From Geminocystis sp. GBBB08 (GTDB lineage Bacteria; Cyanobacteriota; Cyanobacteriia; Cyanobacteriales; Cyanobacteriaceae): a DNA stretch of 43,405 nt. Positions 35,376 through 43,405 of this stretch are shown here, one piece after another. The notes beneath the pieces are model-generated. The model worked only from the letters and a program-made list of their open reading frames with translations. It did no database searches and was not told where the DNA came from. Location: contig NZ_VRZC01000010.1 in the NCBI RefSeq assembly GCF_016743215.1, positions 1 through 43,405 on the forward strand. Direction: 5' to 3'. Position numbers and translations under genes: made by a program. The first letter of the stretch is position 1, and every line of letters starts with the position of its first letter.

Positions 35376-36311
35376 ATGAGTCAAAAAATTCGTCAATTAA
35401 TACCCATTATTTTTATCTTAATCTTATTTTCGGTATCGATAATGGCGATCGCATCTGAACTAAAAAAGTATAGTATCGAATCAGTGTGGTTATATTTAGG
35501 TAATATTCCTCTTTGGCATAAAATAACGGCATTATTGATGACCATGTTAGGATATGGATTAATGACAGGATATGATTTACTCGGATTTACTCATATTCGC
35601 CAAAAACTAGCCCCTTTAAAAATAGCTTTTACTGCCTTTGTTAGTTATGCCGTTGGCAATACCGTTGGTTTTACGGCTTTTTCAGGCACTGCTATACGTT
35701 ATCGCTATTATGGTTTATGGGGTATCTCTAAAATTAAAATAGCAGAATTAATTGTTTTCACTCATCTAACTTTTTGGATCGGATTATTAACAATTAGTGG
35801 TATTGTATGCTTATTAGATCCCTTAACTTTACCAGCAGTAATCAAACTACCTTTTAAATCCATTTATCCTTTAGGATTTATATTTCTTTCCTTGGTAATA
35901 ATTTACTTTATTATCAGCGTCACTGTTAAACACTCTATAAAAGTAGGTAATGACGAAATCACTTTCCCTAAACCGATAATTTCTTTTGGGAGTATTTTAG
36001 TTACCGGTTTAGATTGGGGAATCGCCGCCGCAGTGCTTTATCTTTTGTTACCGATTAATTCCTCAATGTCTTATATAGGATTTTTTGGTATTTATATTGT
36101 GGCTTTAACTGCTGGATTAATTAGTAATGTGCCGGGAGGGTTAGGAGTTTTTGAAACGATAATGTTATATCTACGCCCTGAGTCTATTACTGCTACAGAT
36201 ATGGTGGGAGGATTAATTGCTTATCGCCTAGTTTATTTTTTTAGTGCTCTTATTATCGCACTTATTTTAATTGTTATACAAACTTGGAAAAATAATCTAA
36301 TTTCTAAATAA
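35376..36311 (+). CDS. MprF-like (UPF0104) membrane protein without a catalytic domain
   Basis: The 311-residue protein has about eight membrane helices and the motifs FTAFVSYAVGNTVGFTAFSG, GTAIRYRYYGLWGIS and GLISNVPGGLGVFETIML, as in the lysyl-phosphatidylglycerol synthetase/flippase family. The soluble synthase domain (DUF2156) that follows in full-length MprF is absent, and the next gene is unrelated. It may be a lipid flippase or an uncharacterised relative. Confidence 0.85.
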   Translation: MSQKIRQLIPIIFILILFSVSIMAIASELKKYSIESVWLYLGNIPLWHKITALLMTMLGYGLMTGYDLLGFTHIRQKLAPLKIAFTAFVSYAVGNTVGFTAFSGTAIRYRYYGLWGISKIKIAELIVFTHLTFWIGLLTISGIVCLLDPLTLPAVIKLPFKSIYPLGFIFLSLVIIYFIISVTVKHSIKVGNDEITFPKPIISFGSILVTGLDWGIAAAVLYLLLPINSSMSYIGFFGIYIVALTAGLISNVPGGLGVFETIMLYLRPESITATDMVGGLIAYRLVYFFSALIIALILIVIQTWKNNLISK

Positions 36312-36645
36312 CTATCACATTAGGCACGTCACTTTGTAGTTAATAAAATCTCGTTTATTTACTATTAGACAAAATAGATAAAATAGAGACAATAAATTAA
36401 GTGTTTATGTGAAAAGCCCAAAAAGATTGAAAGTAATGGGAATGTTGAAAAGAATTATATATAGTCAAAAAATTATAATTTTTAGTGAGAAAGCAAATAT
36501 TTTTTGTATCTAAAAATCAAGTATTATTTTTTGTTAACTGCAATGTGACTTACGGAATGTCGAATAGATAGTAAATTGTCGATAATTATATGTGAAATAG
36601 GCATCTTGAGGTATAATTACTAATGGCTAATTCCTCATTCCTAAA
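36312..36645. other. Intergenic region before the ABC-F gene
   Basis: 334 AT-rich bases. Contains one copy of the AATAGGCATCTTG repeat (36596-36608) and the heptamer-like TAATTCC pattern just before the ABC-F ATG. A 25-codon frame at 36439 has no ribosome binding site and is not credible. Confidence 0.5.
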
Positions 36646-38580
36646 ATGGCTATTATTACGATACAATCTCTCAAAAAAGACTTTGGCATTAAAGAAATTC
36701 TTAAGGATGCCAGTTTTAGCATCGATGATAAAGATAAAGTAGGTTTAATTGGGGTAAATGGTTCAGGAAAATCAACCCTTCTCAAAATTCTATCAGGTTT
36801 AGAACCCCATGATGGTGGTGAAATGGCAGTCAAATCGGGTTCAAAAATTATTTATCTTCCACAACAACCAGAAATTGAGCCAAATAATAACGTTTTAGAA
36901 CAAGTTTTTGCCTATAGTGGCGAACAAATGCAGTGGATTAAAGAATATGAAGATTTATCTCACCGTATTGCCCATGCTGATATTGTAACCCAACAGCAGT
37001 TAATGGGTAAATTAGAACGGGTGACAGAAAAAATCAATGCCGCTAATGCTTGGGACTTGGAAACTAATGCTAAAATTATCCTTGATAAGTTGGGAATTAG
37101 TGATTTTGAGGCAATAATGGGAGATTTGTCAGGGGGTTATCGCAAAAGAGTCGCCCTTGCTTCGGCTTTAATGGCAGATCCTGATTTATTATTGATGGAT
37201 GAGCCTACTAATCATCTTGATGCGGAATCGGTGCAATGGTTGCAGGAATATTTGCAAAAGTTTCAAGGTGCAATCTTTTTGATTACCCATGATCGCTATT
37301 TTCTCGATCAGGTTACAACTCGTATTTTGGAAATAGATCGAGGAGATATGTATAGTTATAATGGCAACTATAGTTATTATCTTGAGAAAAAAGCCCTTGC
37401 TGAAGAATCTGAGGCTAGTAGTCAGCGAAAACATCAAGGGGTATTAAGAAGGGAGTTAGAGTGGCTTAAACGAGGACCTAAAGCCCGTAGTACGAAACAA
37501 AAAGCACGGATCGATCGCATTTATGAAATGAAAGATAAGGAGTTTAAACAAACTCAAAGTAAAGTCGAAATTGATACCCCAAGTCGCCGTATCGGCAAAA
37601 AAGTCATTAAATTAGATAATATTAGCAAATCTTTTGGCAGTCGAACCCTCATCAAAGATTTTACCTATGAATTTGCGCCTGATGATAGAGTGGGAATTAT
37701 TGGTGGTAATGGTGTTGGTAAGTCAACATTAATGAATTTAATTATGGCAAAAATTGAGCCAGATAAGGGTAAAGTAGAAATAGGTAGTACTATTCATATC
37801 GGTTATTTTGATCAACATTCCGATGACTTAATTACTGCGTCCCAAAATCAACAACGAGCGATAGAATATATCAAAGATGTAGCGACTTATATCGAAACCA
37901 GTGACGGTAGTCAGATAAGTGCATCGCAATTGTTAGAAAGATTTTTATTTACCCCCAATCAACAATATTCTCCCATTGCCAAATTATCAGGAGGAGAAAA
38001 ACGCCGTTTATTTTTACTCAGGATGTTGGTTAGTAATCCGAATGTATTAATTTTAGATGAACCTACCAATGATTTAGATGTGCAAACTTTAGCAGTATTA
38101 GAAGAATATATCGAATCTTTTAAGGGGTGTGTAATAGTAGTATCTCATGATCGGTACTTTCTTGATCGAACTGTAGAAACTATTTTTGCCTTTGAAAATA
38201 ATGGTAATTTACGGCAATATCCCGGTAACTATTCTGTTTATTTAGACTATAAAAAGAAAGAAGAAAAACAAATTCAAGAAGCAAAAACTATTAATAATAA
38301 AGTAGGAAAATTAACTAAAAAAATTGAAGAAAAAGAGGAAAAAAAGATTAATAACTCTCCTCGATTATCAACTTATCAAAGAAGAGAATTGGAAAAACTA
38401 GAAACAAAAATTATCCCTGATTTAGAAGATAAAAAAGCTAAAATTGAACAGGAATTATCTCAAAATTATCCCCATGATTATGACATCTTAAATAAATTAA
38501 CCGCACAGTTAGCTAATATTAACAAAGAAATAGATACAGCAACAATGAAATGGATGGAATTATCCGAATTAGACAGTTAA
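36646..38580 (+). CDS. ABC-F family ATPase (Uup-like)
   Basis: ABC-F proteins bind the ribosomal E-site region and modulate translation or give antibiotic tolerance; Uup-type members also act in transposon excision. The 644-residue product has two ABC domains with no membrane segments: Walker A GVNGSGKST (36-44) and GGNGVGKST, signatures LSGGYRKRVALA and LSGGEKRRLFLLRM, Walker B LLMDEPTNHLD and LILDEPTNDLD. A Lys/Glu-rich linker joins the domains, and a C-terminal coiled coil (about 550-640) is typical of Uup. The ATG at 36646 is good. Confidence 0.93.
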   Translation: MAIITIQSLKKDFGIKEILKDASFSIDDKDKVGLIGVNGSGKSTLLKILSGLEPHDGGEMAVKSGSKIIYLPQQPEIEPNNNVLEQVFAYSGEQMQWIKEYEDLSHRIAHADIVTQQQLMGKLERVTEKINAANAWDLETNAKIILDKLGISDFEAIMGDLSGGYRKRVALASALMADPDLLLMDEPTNHLDAESVQWLQEYLQKFQGAIFLITHDRYFLDQVTTRILEIDRGDMYSYNGNYSYYLEKKALAEESEASSQRKHQGVLRRELEWLKRGPKARSTKQKARIDRIYEMKDKEFKQTQSKVEIDTPSRRIGKKVIKLDNISKSFGSRTLIKDFTYEFAPDDRVGIIGGNGVGKSTLMNLIMAKIEPDKGKVEIGSTIHIGYFDQHSDDLITASQNQQRAIEYIKDVATYIETSDGSQISASQLLERFLFTPNQQYSPIAKLSGGEKRRLFLLRMLVSNPNVLILDEPTNDLDVQTLAVLEEYIESFKGCVIVVSHDRYFLDRTVETIFAFENNGNLRQYPGNYSVYLDYKKKEEKQIQEAKTINNKVGKLTKKIEEKEEKKINNSPRLSTYQRRELEKLETKIIPDLEDKKAKIEQELSQNYPHDYDILNKLTAQLANINKEIDTATMKWMELSELDS

Positions 38581-38899
38581 TGAAGATAAAAATTGAGAAA
38601 TATTCCCACAACTTAATTGTCATCAGGTATTGATTAATTAATTAAAGCAAATCATTTTCGGTTAAATTAGCTTTTTTCCTCAGATTTTTTAAAATACCTT
38701 GCTCCAAAATCTTAGATTCTTTCCCTAAGTTTTCTTCAGAAATATTCATAATATACAGTTAATCTTACACTGCTATTTATAGTGAATGCAAAATTATTAT
38801 TAAGAAAGAGTGATATTTTTTACGGATTATAGTTCAATAATTACTATTTACTATGACAATTACGATTAAAAGATTCTTTCCGTTAAAATTTAAGCAACA
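38581..38899. other. Intergenic region before the aminotransferase
   Basis: 319 bases, AT-rich, with a possible small minus-strand frame (38642-38749). No clear RNA gene or repeat. Confidence 0.45.
38642..38749 (-). CDS. Possible small ORF of 35 residues
   Basis: A 36-codon frame from ATG 38749 to TAA 38642, with a hydrophilic, Lys/Glu-rich product beginning MNISEENLGKESKILEQG. There is no Shine-Dalgarno, and I recognise nothing in it. It may be noise or the relic of a longer gene. Confidence 0.2.
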   Translation of the reverse strand: MNISEENLGKESKILEQGILKNLRKKANLTENDLL

Positions 38900-40066
38900 A
38901 TGAATAAATTAGCTACTAGAATATCTCAAGTTAACCCCTCTATTACCCTTACCATCACCGCTAAAGCTAAAGCCATGAAAGCTGAAGGGTTAGATGTTTG
39001 TAGTTTTAGTGCTGGTGAGCCAGACTTTGATACTCCCGATCATATCAAATTAGCAGCCAAAAAAGCCTTAGATGAAGGGAAAACAAAATATGGTGCGGCG
39101 GCGGGGGAAATGGCATTACGCCAAGCCATCGCTAATAAACTCAAAAAAGACAATAATTTGGAATATAAAGCGGAAAATGTCATTGTTACCAACGGCGGAA
39201 AACACTTTTTATATAACCTCATCATGGCACTTATCGAAACTGATGATGAAGTAATTATCCCAGCTCCCTATTGGTTAAGTTATCCTGAAATGGTGACTTT
39301 AGCAGGAGGAAAATCTGTTATCGTTACTACTACTGCTGAAAATGAGTATAAAATAACTCCAGAGCAGTTAACACAAGCGATTACCCCAAAAACTAAGTTA
39401 TTTGTCTTAAATTCCCCTTCTAATCCCACTGGTTCAGTATATACTCCCGATGAGATTAAAGCCCTAGCTCAAGTTATTATTGATCATGATATTTTAGTCG
39501 TCTCTGACGAAATTTACGAAAAAATCCTTTATGATGGTGCAACTCATTTAAGTATTGGTGCCGTTAATGAAGAAATTTTTAAACGCACTTTAATTAGTAA
39601 CGGTTTTGCTAAGGCTTACTCCATGACGGGATGGCGTGTTGGTTATATCGCCGGTGATATTAATATTATTAAAGCGATGACTACGGTTCAAGGTCACAGT
39701 ACTTCTAATATATGTACATTTGCTCAATATGGGGCGATCGCAGCCTTAGAATCATCGCAAGATTGTGTATCGGAAATGTTAGTATCTTTCACCCAAAGAC
39801 GAAAAGTAATGTATTCTGCCATTGAATCTATCACTAATGTTAGTACTACCTTACCCCAAGGTGCATTTTATTTGTTTATCGATATTAGTAAAACCGGTTT
39901 AAAATCCCTTGAATTTTGCGATAAATTACTAACTCAAGAAAAAGTAGCCACCATTCCGGGTATTGCCTTCGGGGATGATAATTGTATTCGTCTATCTTAT
40001 GCCACAGATATGGATTCCATCGAAAAAGGCATGACAAGATTAGGGAATTTTATTCAATCACTATAA
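38900..40066 (+). CDS. Class I PLP-dependent aminotransferase (aspartate aminotransferase type)
   Basis: The 388-residue product has the PLP fold: [43 protein letters not shown], the PLP lysine in [17 protein letters not shown] (K238), and the C-terminal IRLSYATD. It matches the subgroup that includes aspartate and prephenate aminotransferases of cyanobacteria. Both aspartate and prephenate are plausible amino-group partners. Single gene; the FkbM methyltransferase follows at 46 bases. Confidence 0.93.
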   Translation: MNKLATRISQVNPSITLTITAKAKAMKAEGLDVCSFSAGEPDFDTPDHIKLAAKKALDEGKTKYGAAAGEMALRQAIANKLKKDNNLEYKAENVIVTNGGKHFLYNLIMALIETDDEVIIPAPYWLSYPEMVTLAGGKSVIVTTTAENEYKITPEQLTQAITPKTKLFVLNSPSNPTGSVYTPDEIKALAQVIIDHDILVVSDEIYEKILYDGATHLSIGAVNEEIFKRTLISNGFAKAYSMTGWRVGYIAGDINIIKAMTTVQGHSTSNICTFAQYGAIAALESSQDCVSEMLVSFTQRRKVMYSAIESITNVSTTLPQGAFYLFIDISKTGLKSLEFCDKLLTQEKVATIPGIAFGDDNCIRLSYATDMDSIEKGMTRLGNFIQSL

Positions 40067-40112
40067 TTAATTGATAGTTGATAGTTGATCATTAAATTTA
40101 TTATTTAGTTTT

Positions 40113-41042
40113 ATGGCGATATTTGTTCCAGAATTAAAAAAAGAAGGTTTTTTAGATAATATTCATTTTACTATAGTCGTCGTTGGTTCCCGCAAAATGA
40201 GAAATGATGATGATTATGGTAGTGGTATTTGGCAAAATTTTGCCCCTAATTTAACTATTTATGGTTTTGATGCTGATGAAGATGCCTGTCAATTTGCTAA
40301 TCAAGAATTAGAGAAAAAAGCAATTAATTGGCAAGAAAAACATTTTCCCCTTGTTCTTTCTGATACCATTGGAGAATCAACATTATATGTAACAAAAGGT
40401 GTTGATTGTACCTCTCTATATGAACCAAATGAAAATTATTTATCTCGTTTTTCAGCCCTGAATAATCACATAAAATTAGACTTTGCTATAGAGATAGAAA
40501 CTACTACTTTAGATGCTTTTTGTCAAGAAGAAAATATTAAAAATATTGATTTTTTATACCTTGATATTCAAGGAGCAGAATTAAAGGTTTTACAGGGGGC
40601 GAAAAAGATACTTAATCAATCCATTTTAGGGATACAACTAGAAGTAGAATTTGCTCATTTATATAAACAACAACCTTTATTTTCAGATGTTGATCCTTTT
40701 TTAAGAAAACATAATTTTAATCTTTTTGACTTAATAACTGATCATCCCATGAGTCATCGTCCTCGAGCCATTTCTCCTGTTTATTCTCCTAAAAAAATCG
40801 GTCAACTATTGTGGGCTTATGCGTTATATTTAAGAGATCCATTATTAGAAAATAGTCTAAACTTTTTACAAAATCCAGAACAAATTTTTAAATTAGCTTG
40901 TCTTGCTGATATTTTAGATTATCCTGATTATGCCTTAGAATTACTCAGTTATTTATCGAATACATATGGTGATAATTTACAAGATCAAGTTAATGCAATT
41001 ATTGAATATTCTTTAAAATCTTTACCATTAGATACCCATTAA
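40113..41042 (+). CDS. FkbM-family methyltransferase
   Basis: The 309-residue product has a Rossmann-type SAM domain: FTIVVVGSRKMRNDDD, TIYGFDADEDACQFA, FLYLDIQGAELKVLQGAKK and the FkbM core with IEIETTTLDAF. FkbM enzymes O-methylate sugars or polyketides; the substrate is unknown. Its N-terminal motif lacks the usual DVGAN pattern. The C-terminal 90 residues are an unrecognised helical extension. Confidence 0.88.
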   Translation: MAIFVPELKKEGFLDNIHFTIVVVGSRKMRNDDDYGSGIWQNFAPNLTIYGFDADEDACQFANQELEKKAINWQEKHFPLVLSDTIGESTLYVTKGVDCTSLYEPNENYLSRFSALNNHIKLDFAIEIETTTLDAFCQEENIKNIDFLYLDIQGAELKVLQGAKKILNQSILGIQLEVEFAHLYKQQPLFSDVDPFLRKHNFNLFDLITDHPMSHRPRAISPVYSPKKIGQLLWAYALYLRDPLLENSLNFLQNPEQIFKLACLADILDYPDYALELLSYLSNTYGDNLQDQVNAIIEYSLKSLPLDTH

Positions 41043-41281
41043 GATCTTTTAAAATAGATTTCTTGCAGACGTTGCGGCAATAGGCAATGGGTAATAAGCA
41101 ATGAGGAAAAGTTTTTTAAATGTTTTACTAATTTGAAAAGATGCAAGTTATAGTTATTGATCTAAAAACGGCTGTAACACAAGTTTAGGGATAATTCCTA
41201 ATAATTTCGTAAAGGAAAAAAAAATGAAAATGATAAGAATAAGCTAAAACCCCAAATTATCCCTTATTTGTTAGTGCTGGT

Positions 41282-41629
41282 TCACCCCACTTTCATTAGA
41301 TAACTATTCATTTCCTCACTTTCTTCCCCATAAACTCCTTCAATTTGCTGGTGACAACAATCTATGGCAAACTCTTCAAACTCCTCTAAAGGAATATCAT
41401 ACATTTGGTTAAAAACATCCGCCTTAACTCGACAAAAACGAGGGCGATCGTCATATATCTGACATTTTCTTGAATCCTTATCATAATTAATACACCAACC
41501 ATCTTTTCCTACCCTACTCAGATATAACTCTAACTCCGATTCACTGAGGTAATCCCCTAAATCTGGGCGATCGCTCGGATCTAAATTACAACAAGCACCA
41601 CAATTTTCGATACATCGCCATTCACTCAT
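41282..41629 (-). CDS. YkgJ-family cysteine-cluster protein
   Basis: The 115-residue product has the Zn/Fe cysteine cluster of the YkgJ/UPF0153 group: C6, C10, C13 and C14 in CIENCGACC, then C46, C56 and C66 (GWCINYDKDSRKCQIYD, RFCRVK) and the late CC near residue 92. Some members bind metal; the function is unknown. It is complete and is divergent from psb30. Confidence 0.9.
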   Translation of the reverse strand: MSEWRCIENCGACCNLDPSDRPDLGDYLSESELELYLSRVGKDGWCINYDKDSRKCQIYDDRPRFCRVKADVFNQMYDIPLEEFEEFAIDCCHQQIEGVYGEESEEMNSYLMKVG

Positions 41630-41768
41630 ATAACTACAAAAATTGTAACAAAACTTAATAAATTTAGGCTGTTTTTGTCAATAAATAATCTTCCTTTCCT
41701 AGTATCATATATCTTGTTAGATTTAGTGCCAAACATTTAAGATCATTATTTAAAAACTAGGAGTAGCT

Positions 41769-41900
41769 ATGGATTTCATTACAATTCTTTTTAGTGGTTT
41801 AGATTTACAAGTTATTTTACAATTAACCTCCGTCGGTTTTATTTTAATCGCAGGTCCTGTAATCGTTTTTATTCTTTACGCTTTACGAGGCGATCTTTAA
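41769..41900 (+). CDS. psb30: Photosystem II protein Psb30 (Ycf12)
   Basis: Psb30/Ycf12 is a one-helix subunit at the periphery of photosystem II. The 43-residue frame MDFITILFSGLDLQVILQLT then SVGFILIAGPVIVFILYALRGDL has a single hydrophobic helix (about 21-37) and the typical end ...LRGDL. GGAG lies 6-7 bases before the ATG. It is a small, easily missed gene. It stands alone 139 bases from the YkgJ-like gene. Confidence 0.88.
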   Translation: MDFITILFSGLDLQVILQLTSVGFILIAGPVIVFILYALRGDL

Positions 41901-42076
41901 GTTAAGTAATTAGTAATGAGTAATAAATATATAGTAAGTAAGTAATAAGTAATAAGAAATCATTGATAGTTGATAATTAATAGTTGTAAAATAGGCATCT
42001 TGCCACGAAACTCTTAATCCTAACAAGGGGTTTAAACCTGAGTGCTAATTCCTAATTCTTAATCCCTAATAAATAT
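41901..42076. other. Repeat-rich gap before malQ
   Basis: Holds AAGTAATAAGT-type short repeats (about 41902-41960), a copy of the TTGTAAAATAGGCATCTTG repeat (41984-42002), the AAGGGGTTTAAACCT half-palindrome (42025-42039) and a TAATTCC-type heptamer run (42046-42070). Confidence 0.6.
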
Positions 42077-43405
42077 ATGTTCGATCGCAGATTGAGTGGC
42101 GTTTTACTACATCCAACCTCCTTACCAAGTAGTTACGGTATCGGTGATTTAGGAAATGGTGCTTATCGTTTCGTAGATTTCTTAGAAAAAAGTGATCAAC
42201 AAGTATGGCAAATTCTGCCTTTGGGACCGACTGGGGCGGGAAATTCCCCTTATTTAGCCTATAGTGCCCTTGCAGGTAATCCTGTGATGATTAGCTTGGA
42301 TATTCTTTATGGTGATGGTTTATTAACGGAAAAAGATTTGGAAACGATACAAACTGTTTTTGCTTTTACAAAAAATTCTCGTGTTAATTTTGATTTAGTT
42401 ATTAAAGAAAAATATCCTTTATTTCTCAAGGCTTTTGAATCATTCCAAAATCGAAAAGAAGACGAATATAAACAAGAATTTAGTCAATTTTGCCAAGATT
42501 ATAGTTACTGGTTAGAAGATTATTCCCTCTACATGGCTTTGAAAGACTATCATCAAGGGGCGGCTTGGTTTCAGTGGGAGGAAGCGATCGCCAAACGTAA
42601 TCCTGAAGCAATATCTCAATGGCAAGTAAAATTAGGTCATGAGATGTTTTATCATAAATTCTTGCAGTTTAGCTTCTTTAAACAATGGCGAAACCTGAAA
42701 GAATATGCCAACGAGAAAAACGTTAAAATTTTTGGTGATATTCCCATTTACGTTGCTCATGATAGCGTTGACGTATGGGCAAATCAAGGCATTTTTTGTT
42801 TAGATGAAAAAACAGGGGCAGTGGCATTAATGGCGGGAGTTCCTCCTGACTACTTTAGTGAGACTGGTCAATTATGGGGTAATCCAGTATATGATTGGGA
42901 AGCCTTAGAAGAAACGAATTTTGCATGGTGGATACAACGTATTAAAGGAATGTTAGAATATGTTGATATTATGCGTATTGACCATTTTCGTGGTTTTGAG
43001 GCTTATTGGGCTGTGCCTGAAGGAGAAACCACTGCTGTTAATGGTGAATGGTTAATTGCACCGGGTGATAAGTTTTTTAGTATTTTAGAGCAACAATTAG
43101 GCACTTTACCGATTATTGCTGAAGATTTAGGGGTTATTACTCCTGAAGTAGAGGAATTGCGAGATAAGTATAAATTTCCGGGGATGAAAGTCTTACATTT
43201 TGCCTTTGATTCTGATCGAGCTAACGGTTTTTTACCGTATAATTATAGCGATCGTAATTGTGTCGTTTATACAGGCACTCATGATAATGATACAACGGTG
43301 GGATGGTTTGAAAAGCGATCATTTAGTGAGAAAAAAAGAGTAGTAGATTTTCTCGGTGGTATTTGTAACGAAGGCATCCATTGGAGTTTAATTCGTTTAG
43401 CCTTA
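42077..43405 (+). CDS. malQ: 4-alpha-glucanotransferase (partial, runs off the end)
   Basis: MalQ is a disproportionating enzyme of glycogen and maltodextrin metabolism (GH77). The frame is open for 443 codons from ATG 42077 to the end of the window, so the C-terminus is missing. Seen: the opening LSGVLLHPTSLPSSYGIGDLG, QVWQILPLGPTG, GDIPIYVAHDSVDVWAN, the catalytic-nucleophile region IMRIDHFRGFEAYW, and IAEDLGVITPEV with the acid/base glutamate. Usual full length is about 500 residues. It follows a repeat-rich gap. Confidence 0.95.
   Translation, partial: MFDRRLSGVLLHPTSLPSSYGIGDLGNGAYRFVDFLEKSDQQVWQILPLGPTGAGNSPYLAYSALAGNPVMISLDILYGDGLLTEKDLETIQTVFAFTKNSRVNFDLVIKEKYPLFLKAFESFQNRKEDEYKQEFSQFCQDYSYWLEDYSLYMALKDYHQGAAWFQWEEAIAKRNPEAISQWQVKLGHEMFYHKFLQFSFFKQWRNLKEYANEKNVKIFGDIPIYVAHDSVDVWANQGIFCLDEKTGAVALMAGVPPDYFSETGQLWGNPVYDWEALEETNFAWWIQRIKGMLEYVDIMRIDHFRGFEAYWAVPEGETTAVNGEWLIAPGDKFFSILEQQLGTLPIIAEDLGVITPEVEELRDKYKFPGMKVLHFAFDSDRANGFLPYNYSDRNCVVYTGTHDNDTTVGWFEKRSFSEKKRVVDFLGGICNEGIHWSLIRLAL

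Noticed and set aside
36439-36516. 25-codon frame before the ABC-F gene
   Set aside because: No Shine-Dalgarno and low-complexity product; not credible as a gene.
1-43405. CRISPR arrays, tRNA or rRNA genes
   Set aside because: I looked in all intergenic regions; the repeats present are short heptamers or palindromes without regular spacers, and no cloverleaf or rRNA segment was recognisable.

Overview
The window reads as a low-GC cyanobacterial chromosome segment, most likely from a unicellular Geminocystis/Cyanobacterium-type lineage. Reasons: a photosystem II small subunit (Psb30/Ycf12) and a phycobilisome-degradation protein (NblB); at least 13 copies of the HIP1 octamer GCGATCGC found by eye (for example 2568, 5956, 9942, 41569); several cyanobacteria-specific families (Uma2, DUF29, probable DUF6887/DUF6888); and many short dispersed palindromes and heptamer repeats in the intergenic DNA. 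The genus is an inference from composition and gene style, not a measured result.

Layout. 0-5.3 kb: a small repeat protein, then a minus-strand translation block (rpsB, tsf, a coiled-coil unknown, pth) and rpiA, with the decayed end of an insertion sequence between pth and rpiA. 5.3-9.1 kb: GtrA-type flippase and GT4 glycosyltransferase, a Uma2 endonuclease, a VOC-like protein and a membrane protein. 9.3-12.5 kb: acs (acetyl-CoA synthetase), then an accessory patch holding a heptamer repeat array, a broken/chimeric hicA, hicB, a short duplicated scrap of acs, and a DUF6888/DUF6887-like gene pair whose first gene seems to start with ATT. 12.7-14.5 kb: exported rhodanese and an MgtC-family protein. 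14.5-20.1 kb: a surface-glycan style region with two sulfotransferases, a methyltransferase and a large RTX-type calcium-binding secreted protein. The first sulfotransferase is bracketed by two nearly identical inverted 154-bp MITEs, each with its own target-site duplication. 20.4-32.5 kb: nblB, htpG, DUF29, a frameshifted remnant, dnaX, a TPR protein, a RuvC/YqgF-like nuclease, a TerC protein, ychF, a DUF433/DUF5615 toxin-antitoxin pair and a lipid kinase. 32.8-43.4 kb: an unknown, an acetolactate synthase-type TPP enzyme, an MprF-like membrane protein, an ABC-F ATPase, a class I aminotransferase, an FkbM methyltransferase, a YkgJ cysteine-cluster protein, psb30, and malQ running off the end.

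How it works together. Most genes are housekeeping genes in short transcription units: translation (rpsB-tsf-pth, ychF, ABC-F), carbon metabolism (rpiA, acs, malQ, acetolactate synthase, aminotransferase) and photosynthesis upkeep (psb30, nblB, htpG). The accessory content is small toxin-antitoxin-like modules and an envelope/glycan decoration set. I did not find a clearly new multi-gene system. The most informative unusual signals are the twin MITEs around the sulfotransferase, the chimeric hicA, the ATT-start gene pair, and the scrap of acs downstream of hicB. No tRNA, rRNA, CRISPR array or complete transposase was seen.
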